Part shown: piece after piece, positions 1-6,418 of the stretch | Layout of the letters: each line of letters starts with the position of its first letter | Numbering within the stretch: the first letter of the stretch is position 1 | The notes under the pieces: model-generated | What the model was told of the DNA's origin: nothing | The model's database searches: none | What the model saw: only the letters and a program-made list of their open reading frames with translations | Source of the DNA: Chloroflexota bacterium | GTDB taxonomy: Bacteria; Chloroflexota; Anaerolineae; Aggregatilineales; Phototrophicaceae | Length of the DNA stretch: 8,387 nucleotides | Assembly (NCBI GenBank): GCA_003242205.1 | Contig: QGUR01000200.1 | Coordinates: forward strand, 1 to 8,387 | Direction: 5' to 3' | Translations under genes and position numbers: made by a program

Positions 1-143
1 CTCAGGCGCTGGCGGAGCGCGCCCGTGAGCTGGCGGCGCGGTCCGGGCGGATGGTGGTCGTCGGCGGCGGGCTGACCGGTATCGAAGCGGCAGCCGAATT
101 CGCCGAGACGTATCCAAACCTGCGCGTGTGGCGCGCTTCCTGA
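1..143 (+). pseudogene. Fragment of NAD(P)/FAD-dependent oxidoreductase (NDH-2-like), truncated at its 3' end
   Basis: The frame starting at position 3 is open from the left edge and stops at TGA 141-143, giving 46 visible residues. It contains VVVGGGLTGIEAAAEFAE, a hydrophobic strand followed by GxGxxG and an acidic helix. This is the second dinucleotide-binding motif, which binds NAD(P)H in type II NADH dehydrogenases and related pyridine nucleotide-disulfide oxidoreductases. In intact members this motif sits mid-protein and is followed by well over 100 residues, including the rest of the NAD domain, the second FAD contact and the C-terminal part. Here the reading changes to WRAS and stops soon after the second beta strand (NLRV), so the gene is broken, not merely cut by the window. 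The sequence immediately downstream belongs to an unrelated family in another frame. The family assignment rests on a short segment; the truncation is clear. An assembly chimera at the junction is the main alternative to a real deletion. Confidence 0.72.
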
Positions 144-334
144 TGAGGCTGGTACGGCTCGCGCCGCCCGGTTTCAGTGTCGACATCATGCCGGTGAACG
201 CGAAACCCGCGCTCGCCATCCGCGATGCGAACGGGCGTATCGTTACCGTCATCAACGTCGACATTCGTGATGGCCGGATTGCCGGGCTTCAGTTCGTCCT
301 CAATCCCGACAAGCTGGCGCACCTCAACCGTTAA
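125..334 (+). pseudogene. C-terminal remnant of an ECF41-family sigma factor (SnoaL-like tail only)
   Basis: From about position 125 a second frame, offset from the oxidoreductase fragment, reads VARFLMRLVRLAPPG, then VNAKPALAIRD, VINVDIRDGRIAG and NPDKLAHL before TAA 332-334. NPDKL is one of the conserved motifs of the C-terminal SnoaL-like extension of ECF41 sigma factors, where this extension modulates sigma activity. The sigma-2 and sigma-4 DNA-binding regions and the linker motif (WLPEP) are all absent. What remains, about 68 residues, cannot act as a sigma factor. No Shine-Dalgarno site precedes GTG 128. The in-frame ATG 143 overlaps the upstream stop as TGATG, so translational coupling could still yield a 63-residue tail protein. 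ECF41 genes are typically found beside oxidoreductase, decarboxylase or epimerase genes, so an oxidoreductase remnant upstream fits a collapsed ECF41 locus. Confidence 0.82.
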
Positions 335-492
335 CCGGATGAATGTCATCTCGAAAAGCGAAGCGTAACGCTGGCATGCTCATAACGGAGGCCGCAAAAT
401 TCAATGCCGGGGATTCCGGCATGGGGGGAACGGCGCGGAAACGGTTTGTGGCCTGCCGCGCCTGTTCGACGTGCTTCGCCTCGCATCGGGGG
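335..492. other. Non-coding interval between the sigma remnant and the terminator
   Basis: About 160 bp with no convincing gene. Short open frames exist on both strands, but they have no ribosome binding site and no recognisable protein pattern. The interval holds one compact hairpin (404-422), listed separately. It would be the 3' untranslated part of any + strand transcript running from the broken oxidoreductase/sigma genes to the terminator at 493-529. Confidence 0.5.
396..422 (-). terminator. Possible - strand intrinsic terminator downstream of the GAF kinase
   Basis: ATGCCGG (404-410) and CCGGCAT (416-422) form a 7-bp perfect stem with a 5-nt loop. Read on the - strand it is followed by TGAATTTTG, a modest T-rich tail. 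It lies about 105 nt past the stop of the GAF histidine kinase and would end that transcript. The tail is short and interrupted, so this is only a candidate. Confidence 0.38.
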
Positions 493-529
493 AAGCGGCG
501 GGTTGTCACAAGGCGGCCCGCCGCTTTTT
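493..529 (+). terminator. Intrinsic terminator, + strand, overlapping the stop of the convergent kinase
   Basis: AAGCGGCGGG (493-502) pairs perfectly with CCCGCCGCTT (517-526) around a 14-nt loop, and the stem runs into a T tract (525-529). This is a strong rho-independent terminator for + strand transcription coming from the oxidoreductase/sigma remnants, whose last stop is about 160 nt upstream. The T tract touches the TAA of the convergent histidine kinase (528-530). On the - strand the stem lacks a T tail, so there it could only act as a 3'-end hairpin. Confidence 0.75.
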
Positions 530-1826
530 ATTGCGGCGGTTCCTCCGGGGCAAGCGGCAGGATGAAGCCGAAAACGCTGCCTTCGCCATACACGCTTTTT
601 ACGACCATCTGCCCGCCAAAGCGTTCGATGGCGCTTTTGACCAGATAGAGGCCAAGCCCCGTGCCTTCAATTCCGGCGGTTTCCTCGGTGGTGATGCGCG
701 AGAACGGGATAAACAGCCGGTCGAGTTCGGTTTCGGGGATACCAAAGCCGGTGTCTCGCACCTCGAAGCGCGTTTCGCTGCTTGCGACAGACAGGCATAG
801 TTCGACCTTCCCGCCTGCCGGCGTATATTTGATGGCGTTACCCACGAGGTTGGTGAGCGCTTCCGCCAGATAGGCGTAATCGCCCTCCACGTAAACCGGC
901 GTTTCTGGTAGCGACAGGCTCAGTTGCAACTGTCGCTCCTGCGCCGCAGGTTGAAATTCCTGAAATGCTCTGGAGACCATATCGCGCAGGTCGATGCGCT
1001 CGGTTCTGCGCTGCGCCAGCGCTTCCACCCGCTCCAGCGAGAGGATGTTGTCGACAATGGATTGCATTTTGTTGATGGCGGAGTCCAGGCTATCGAACGC
1101 CAGCCCGCGTTCTTCAGGCGTTAGCTCATCCTCTTCGCGCAGAAGCTGCACGAATCCGGTGACGACGCTGAGCGGGCTGCGGAGATCGTGCCCGGCGATG
1201 CGGATGATGTCGGTAGTCAGGTCGAGCGCCTGGCTCAGATCGGCATTCGATCGGGCCAGTTTCTGCAACATCTCGTCGTGTCGCAGCAGCGCTTCCTCCG
1301 CTTCGAGGCGCAGGCGCTGTTCGCGCTGGCGCTCAAATTCCGAAATGGCCATCTGCGCCAGCGTTTCCAGAATTTCGACTTCTTCTACCTGCCAGCGCCG
1401 GGGCTCACCTTGCAGGACGCAGAGCGCGCCCAGAACAAAACCGGGAGGCGCGCGCAGTGGCACGCCGAGATAGGCGATCGCGTTCAGCGCGGTAACTACT
1501 GGGTTGTCCTTCAGTGCTGGGTCCTGGCGCGCGTCTTCGATGATCAGCGGTTTGCCGCTTTCAACCACATGGTGGCAAAACGCGCTTTTAAGATCGACTT
1601 CTCGTGTTGTTGCAAACGGTTCGTGCAGGCCGAAGAAACTTTTGAAATAGTGGCGGTTGGCATCCACCAGTGTCAGCAACGCGACCGGGGTAGACAGAAC
1701 CCGCGCAGCAAGGCTTGTCAACCGGTCAAATACCTCTTCCGGGGGCGTATCCAGCAGCATGAGACTGTGCAGATAGGCCAGCCGATCAGGGTCTGTAATT
1801 ACACTCGCATGGTGGCCATGCGCCAT
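528..1826 (-). CDS. Cytosolic GAF-domain sensor histidine kinase
   Basis: A 432-residue protein. Residues about 30-165 form a GAF domain of the type common in GAF-GGDEF and GAF-kinase proteins: LTLVDANRHYFKS, FCHHVVESGKPLIIEDAR, then LGVPLRAPPG and LGALCVL. A Glu/Arg-rich helix at 165-205 is probably the signalling coiled coil. The HisKA H-box reads AGHDLRSPLS with phospho-acceptor His213. The ATPase domain has the N-box NLVGNAIKYT (326-335), the G1 box DTGFGIP (358-364) and the G2 box GTGLGLYL (388-395), so it looks catalytically complete. There is no transmembrane segment or signal peptide, so it senses a soluble cue or a partner inside the cell. The start ATG 1824-1826 is supported by AGGAG five bases upstream. 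It follows the larger kinase by 93 bp on the same strand. No response regulator is adjacent and the ligand is unknown. Confidence 0.95.
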   Translation of the reverse strand: MAHGHHASVITDPDRLAYLHSLMLLDTPPEEVFDRLTSLAARVLSTPVALLTLVDANRHYFKSFFGLHEPFATTREVDLKSAFCHHVVESGKPLIIEDARQDPALKDNPVVTALNAIAYLGVPLRAPPGFVLGALCVLQGEPRRWQVEEVEILETLAQMAISEFERQREQRLRLEAEEALLRHDEMLQKLARSNADLSQALDLTTDIIRIAGHDLRSPLSVVTGFVQLLREEDELTPEERGLAFDSLDSAINKMQSIVDNILSLERVEALAQRRTERIDLRDMVSRAFQEFQPAAQERQLQLSLSLPETPVYVEGDYAYLAEALTNLVGNAIKYTPAGGKVELCLSVASSETRFEVRDTGFGIPETELDRLFIPFSRITTEETAGIEGTGLGLYLVKSAIERFGGQMVVKSVYGEGSVFGFILPLAPEEPPQ

Positions 1827-1831
1827 CGAAG

Positions 1832-1836
1832 CTCCT
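1832..1836 (-). promoter_or_regulatory. Ribosome binding site of the GAF kinase
   Basis: AGGAG on the - strand, five bases before the ATG at 1826. It fixes the start of the GAF histidine kinase. Confidence 0.75.
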
Positions 1837-1885
1837 GCTGCTCATCGGCCAACGCCGTCTCGATTGTAACGCCAGAGCAATCGTT

Positions 1886-1919
1886 TACACATAAATTTTA
1901 TAAATTTTTAAGACATAAG
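1886..1919 (-). promoter_or_regulatory. AT-rich tract between the two kinase genes, possible promoter
   Basis: The 93-bp gap between the kinases contains a tract of almost pure A/T in otherwise GC-rich DNA. On the - strand it includes TATAAA (1897-1902), which resembles a -10 box and would give a leader of about 65 nt for the GAF kinase. No good -35 box can be placed 16-18 bp upstream. The tract could instead be an UP-like element or simply a spacer, and read-through from the upstream kinase is equally possible. No terminator is visible in the gap. Confidence 0.35.
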
Positions 1920-4235
1920 TCAGCGGTTGCCGACAGGCTCGAACAGTGGCAGTTCAAACCCGAACGTGCTGCCCTGTCCTTCGACGCTGTGAAACCGGAC
2001 TGTGCCATGATGGCGCTCGACGATGCTTTTGACCAGATACAGCCCGAGGCCCGTCCCGTCAATCGCCTGTGTTTGCAAGGTCTTGACCCGGAAAAACGGC
2101 TGGAACAACTGGCCCTGCTGGTTTTCCGGGATGCCGATGCCCGTGTCCGCCACATCCAGCACGGCGCGCCCGTTTTCCACCCACAGAGACAGCGTGATGG
2201 AACCGCCGGATAGCGTGTACTTGATGGCGTTGCTGAGAAGGTTGGTAAGCGCTTCGTAAATCTGCACCGGATCGACTTCCACGACGACGGGGTGCGCCGG
2301 CACGTGCAACTGCAGTCGCAGGCCTTTCGCCTCTATCTCGTGGCTAAAATCGGCTTCCGCCCGCTGGATCGCGGCCCGAAGGTCATACAGTTCCAGCGCT
2401 TTCGTCTGTACCGCGTGAATGCGTTCCAGCGACAGCACATCGCTGGTCATTTGTTCCATACGCCGGACGGCACGATTCATGGTTTCGAAGTACCGGCGAT
2501 ATTTCTCGTCTTGCCCCAGCTCGCCCTCAAGCAGCGTCAGATAACCGGCGATCACTCCCAGCGGATTTCGCAGGTCGTGGGCGGCGACGCGTATCATGTG
2601 CGTCTTGAGCTGCTCCAGCTCCTTCACCTGAGTATAGAGTGCCTGCAACTCGCCCAACTGCTGGCGCGTGACCTGATACAGACGGGCGTTGTCGAGCGCG
2701 ACGGCGATGCGCGCCGCCAGCAGTTCCATGAATTCTGTCTGGTTGCGAAACGCGCCAACCCGATCGTTTTCCAGACCGAGCAGCCCGACGAGCGTTTCGT
2801 GCGAGACAAGCGGCAACAGCAGCATGGCACGTGTGTCCGGGCGCAGCGGCTCATGACCCGGTTCAAGCTGCACGTCGTCCACCAGCACCGTCTCGCGAGA
2901 GGCAAGCGCGCGGGCAAACAGCCCGCTGGAAAGAACGCGGCGCGATCGCTCGTCTTTCAGCGACGGGTATCCGGGCGTCGTACGCTCATAGCGAATTTCA
3001 TCGCCTTCCAGCACGGCGACGAAACCCGCACTTGCCCCGCTCATCGTCACGGCGGTGTCAAGCGCCACCACCAGAGCGTAATCCATATCCAGCGATTTGG
3101 TGAGATCGTCGTCGACTTTCTGTAACGCGGCGAGAACGTTGATGCGGCGCTGCAGCTCGAATTCAGCCCGTTTGCGCTCGCTGATGTCGCGCACCAGCAC
3201 CAGCACCTGCTCGTCATCCAGCGCCGTGAACCGCGCTTCGTAATAGCCTTCTATGGCCTCGAAGCTGTATTCCATCGTTTGCGGTTCGCCGGTGGCCAGC
3301 GCGCGGCGAACCGCGCGCAGCCCGACGTGCTTCAGCTCGTCGGGAAGCGGCAGATCCCAGATGCCCGACCCGATCACGCGTTCTCGCGGGATCAGCAGTT
3401 GGTTGTCACTGTTGGCCTGATAATCGAGGAACGTGCCATCGGCGGAAACGATCAGCATCAGGTCGGGGATGGCTTCCAGCAACTTCCGGGTACGCTGTTC
3501 GCTGCGCCTGAGCGTCTCGGCATCGCGCTTGCGGCCGGTGATGTCCAAAAATGACGACACGACCGCTTCGGGCCGCTCCGGATCCGCGCCCCACACCGGC
3601 TGTGTATTGACGGAGACCCACGTGAGTTCGCCGTCCGAGCGCTGAAAGCCCATCACGACATTGGCTTGCGACTGGCCCGTGCGGAATGTCTTGGCGATCG
3701 GAAGCTCGTCGGGAGGAAAAGGCGCGCCCTCTTCGTTGATTGCCCGGATCGCAAAATAGTCGATTGACCGGCCGACAAGCTCTTCCAGCGGTATTCCCAA
3801 AATACGCTGCGCCGCTTCATTGGCCGCCAGCACCATGCCATCGGCGTCGACCACCGTCACGCCCTCGGCCAGTGTCGCGATCATCGAGCGATAGTGCTCC
3901 TCGCTCTGGCGCAGCGCGGTTTCAAAACGACGCCGTTCGTTCGCGTCGTGCGCGATTCCGTGGACGCCGGTTAAAGTGCCGTCCGGGCCATGCGCCGGCA
4001 GCAGGTGAAGGTCGTAAAGGCCGTATTCCGTCTCGATAGTCGTGCTGATATTCGCGCCTACCAGTGCGCGCTGAAAAATCTCCCTGTACTGATCGAGGCG
4101 ATGGTGCTCAAGCAGGTCGAAAATGCCTTTGCCAATCGAGCTTTGGCCTCGAAGCGGCGGCAGGTTGCCACGTATCGTCAGCACCACGCCGGACGGGTCG
4201 AGGGTGAAAAGAGTTAAGGGGGTGGGATCATCCAT
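1920..4235 (-). CDS. Cytosolic multi-PAS/GAF sensor histidine kinase
   Basis: A 771-residue kinase. Rough order: PAS 1 at 5-100; PAS 2 at 110-235 (SEEHYRSMIATLAEGVTVVD, ending DITGRKR); PAS 3 at 245-355 (LLEAIPDLMLIVSADG, ending RDISERKRAE); GAF at 365-520 (ETVLVDDV, LLLPLVSHETLVGLLGLEN); a helix at 520-548; HisKA with H-box AAHDLRNPLG and phospho-acceptor His553; ATPase domain with N-box NLLSNAIKYT (665-674), G1 DTGIGIP (697-703) and G2 GTGLGLYL (728-735). All catalytic boxes are present. There is no membrane segment or receiver domain, so this is a soluble kinase with several sensory modules. The start is the first ATG after an in-frame TGA at 4248-4250. No Shine-Dalgarno site is visible before it (the leader reads GAACACACGCCTTT), so initiation may be weak or the message leaderless. 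It lies upstream of the GAF kinase, with which it may be co-transcribed. The kinase cores of the two are clearly related but not a recent duplicate. Confidence 0.95.
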   Translation of the reverse strand: MDDPTPLTLFTLDPSGVVLTIRGNLPPLRGQSSIGKGIFDLLEHHRLDQYREIFQRALVGANISTTIETEYGLYDLHLLPAHGPDGTLTGVHGIAHDANERRRFETALRQSEEHYRSMIATLAEGVTVVDADGMVLAANEAAQRILGIPLEELVGRSIDYFAIRAINEEGAPFPPDELPIAKTFRTGQSQANVVMGFQRSDGELTWVSVNTQPVWGADPERPEAVVSSFLDITGRKRDAETLRRSEQRTRKLLEAIPDLMLIVSADGTFLDYQANSDNQLLIPRERVIGSGIWDLPLPDELKHVGLRAVRRALATGEPQTMEYSFEAIEGYYEARFTALDDEQVLVLVRDISERKRAEFELQRRINVLAALQKVDDDLTKSLDMDYALVVALDTAVTMSGASAGFVAVLEGDEIRYERTTPGYPSLKDERSRRVLSSGLFARALASRETVLVDDVQLEPGHEPLRPDTRAMLLLPLVSHETLVGLLGLENDRVGAFRNQTEFMELLAARIAVALDNARLYQVTRQQLGELQALYTQVKELEQLKTHMIRVAAHDLRNPLGVIAGYLTLLEGELGQDEKYRRYFETMNRAVRRMEQMTSDVLSLERIHAVQTKALELYDLRAAIQRAEADFSHEIEAKGLRLQLHVPAHPVVVEVDPVQIYEALTNLLSNAIKYTLSGGSITLSLWVENGRAVLDVADTGIGIPENQQGQLFQPFFRVKTLQTQAIDGTGLGLYLVKSIVERHHGTVRFHSVEGQGSTFGFELPLFEPVGNR

Positions 4236-4415
4236 AAAGGCGTGTGTTCACCCGGCTCGCAGCAAAACAGACTAATTGCTGCCCCCCGCCGTACTGGAGA
4301 GGAGCGCATGTTACAGCCCTGTAATTACAGGTTAGCATGGAAGCAAGGAGGCCAAAAGTAAGATATCGTTAAGTTTGTATAGCATGTGTGAATAATATGT
4401 CCGTCTGCGATCAGG
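4236..4415. other. Intergenic region between ald and the multi-PAS kinase
   Basis: About 180 bp, more AT-rich than its surroundings, with no plausible gene. On the - strand it must hold the 3' end of the ald transcript and the promoter of the multi-PAS kinase. I see no GC-stem plus T-tract terminator for ald and no convincing -35/-10 pair. Its one clear structure is the palindrome at 4318-4331. Confidence 0.5.
4311..4331. repeat. Palindromic CTGTAATTACAG element upstream of the multi-PAS kinase
   Basis: CCTGTAATTACAGG (4318-4331) is a perfect 14-bp palindrome about 85-95 bp upstream of the kinase start. A third copy of the half-site, TTACAG (4311-4316), sits just to the left, so the half-site occurs three times in 20 bp with alternating orientation. 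This layout resembles an operator for a dimeric regulator. One perfect 14-bp palindrome in a window this size is not far from chance, so the role is unproven. Confidence 0.35.
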
Positions 4416-5525
<1,110 letters not shown>

Positions 5526-5531
5526 ACCACG

Positions 5532-5536
5532 CTCCT
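5532..5536 (-). promoter_or_regulatory. Ribosome binding site that sets the ald start
   Basis: AGGAG on the - strand, six bases before ATG 5525. It rules in the MRIGIPKE start over the upstream in-frame ATG at 5567, which lies inside the putative promoter repeat. Confidence 0.8.
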
Positions 5537-5562
5537 GATGTTGATAGCACAACTCTATTCCC

Positions 5563-5590
5563 ATCATACATGATGCCCAATATCATGTAT
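5563..5590 (-). promoter_or_regulatory. Putative ald promoter and operator (9-bp inverted repeat over a -10 box)
   Basis: ATACATGAT (5566-5574) and ATCATGTAT (5582-5590) are perfect inverted 9-bp arms separated by 7 bp, giving about 16 bp between centres, or roughly one and a half helical turns. On the - strand, TATGAT (5563-5568) overlaps the arm nearest the gene and matches the -10 consensus at five of six positions. A start site near 5555 would give a leader of about 30 nt. No strong -35 box is seen, which would suit activator dependence. Lrp/AsnC-type regulators such as AldR control ald in other bacteria, but the protein bound here cannot be told from the sequence. Confidence 0.55.
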
Positions 5591-5624
5591 CTATAGTTTA
5601 GGCAGGCTGTACGAAATTCGCTCG

Positions 5625-6272
5625 TCAGCGTGGAATGGGCAGGCTGTTCAGCGACACAAGCCCTGCCTGATCGGCGAAATACAGCGCGCCCGCGCCGAGG
5701 AGAAACAGCACGCCCAGAGTGATAAAGACCGATGCAATACGCAGCAACCGGCCGATCTGGCGCATGCTAAAACGCAGCACGACGAAGATGATGGACCCGG
5801 CGACCGCGACGACCGGCAGCGCGGCGGCGTTGAGCACGCTTTGCAAAGCTGGCGTCACGCCGCTGCCAAGCAGGTCTGCCGCTATCGTGCCGAGCGGCAA
5901 CGCGCCGTTGCCCAACACGTAGGCCCAGAGCGCCCAGCCGATGACAGCCAGCACTGCGCCGACGATGATGTCGGCAATCAGGCCGAAGTAGGGGATACGC
6001 AGGAGATAGACGACGATGAAACTCAACAGACCGGCCATAAAGACCGTGTTGCCTGCCAGTTCGCCAATGATGGAAGTCAGGTCAGGCTGCTGCTGGTCGG
6101 CGATGGCGGTCATGCCGGCGAAGACGCTGGCCGCCGCGATCTGGCCAAAACCTTCCGGCAACCGCCCTCGATAACCGGAATAGAGGGCGCGCAGCAGCGC
6201 CGCCGCCGGAAACATATACTGCCCCGCCAGTTGCAACAGCGATGCCAGCGTCGCCTCGTTGATCTCGATCAT
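5625..6272 (-). CDS. Multi-pass membrane protein of unknown function
   Basis: A 215-residue hydrophobic protein. Likely membrane helices lie near residues 74-92, 97-120, 147-167 and 178-200, with weaker hydrophobic stretches at 12-32 and 43-58. The start ATG 6270-6272 (MIEINEATLAS) is supported by GAGGA five bases upstream and by an extended -10 box whose predicted start site lies downstream of the other in-frame ATG (6303-6305), so that longer form would not be transcribed. I do not recognise a characterised family. The glycine-rich segment GLIADIIVGAVLAVIGWALW followed by VAVAGSIIFVVLR is faintly like the GlsB/YeaQ/YmgE (transglycosylase-associated) pattern, but too weakly for a name. The short Arg loop MRQIGRLLR (170-178) lies between the last two helices. 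It is transcribed divergently from the TPR gene and sits upstream of ald. Confidence 0.82.
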   Translation of the reverse strand: MIEINEATLASLLQLAGQYMFPAAALLRALYSGYRGRLPEGFGQIAAASVFAGMTAIADQQQPDLTSIIGELAGNTVFMAGLLSFIVVYLLRIPYFGLIADIIVGAVLAVIGWALWAYVLGNGALPLGTIAADLLGSGVTPALQSVLNAAALPVVAVAGSIIFVVLRFSMRQIGRLLRIASVFITLGVLFLLGAGALYFADQAGLVSLNSLPIPR

Positions 6273-6304
6273 GTTTATCCTCACCACAAAAAAACAGCCG
6301 CACA

Positions 6305-6313
6305 TTTATAACA
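6305..6313 (-). promoter_or_regulatory. Extended -10 promoter of the membrane-protein gene
   Basis: On the - strand, TGTTATAAA gives the extended -10 pattern TGn followed by TATAAA (5 of 6 to consensus). Transcription would start near 6298, about 25 nt before ATG 6272, leaving room for its GAGGA site. No good -35 box is present, as is common for extended -10 promoters. Confidence 0.5.
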
Positions 6314-6365
6314 CCACGGCGCGTCATTGTGGGCGTTGTCGCAGGCGAGGCCGCGAACCGTGACC

Positions 6366-6394
6366 TTGCCGCTTCGACATGAATAGGGTACTTT
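6366..6394 (+). promoter_or_regulatory. Weak candidate promoter of the TPR gene
   Basis: TTGCCG (6366-6371) and TACTTT (6389-6394) are separated by 17 bp and would give a leader of roughly 18 nt to ATG 6419. Agreement with the -35 and -10 consensus is 4/6 and 3/6, so this is only the best placement available in the divergent gap. Confidence 0.28.
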
Positions 6395-6418
6395 TGCGGC
6401 GGAAAGCGAGAAATTTGT

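Noticed and set aside
343..648. + strand open frame of 101 codons starting after the sigma remnant
   Set aside because: It reads through the terminator hairpin and the 3' end of the convergent kinase, has a Cys/Arg-rich composition and no start signals.
1188..2213. Long + strand open frame (341 codons) antisense to both kinases
   Set aside because: It runs opposite two kinases with complete catalytic motifs, crosses their intergenic gap, and its translation has no domain-like pattern. It is a high-GC shadow frame.
2292..3125. Long + strand open frame (277 codons) inside the multi-PAS kinase
   Set aside because: It is antisense to the GAF and PAS 3 domains, rich in Arg/Gln/His as shadow frames are, and has no ribosome binding site.
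5526..5567. Longer ald start 14 codons upstream
   Set aside because: Those codons overlap the inverted repeat and -10 box, have no Shine-Dalgarno site, and fall outside the conserved AlaDH N-terminus.
6273..6305. Longer start of the membrane protein with a run of seven T (possible phase variation)
   Set aside because: The extended -10 box overlaps that ATG, so the T run lies in the leader rather than the coding region, and the ATG at 6272 has a good GAGGA site.
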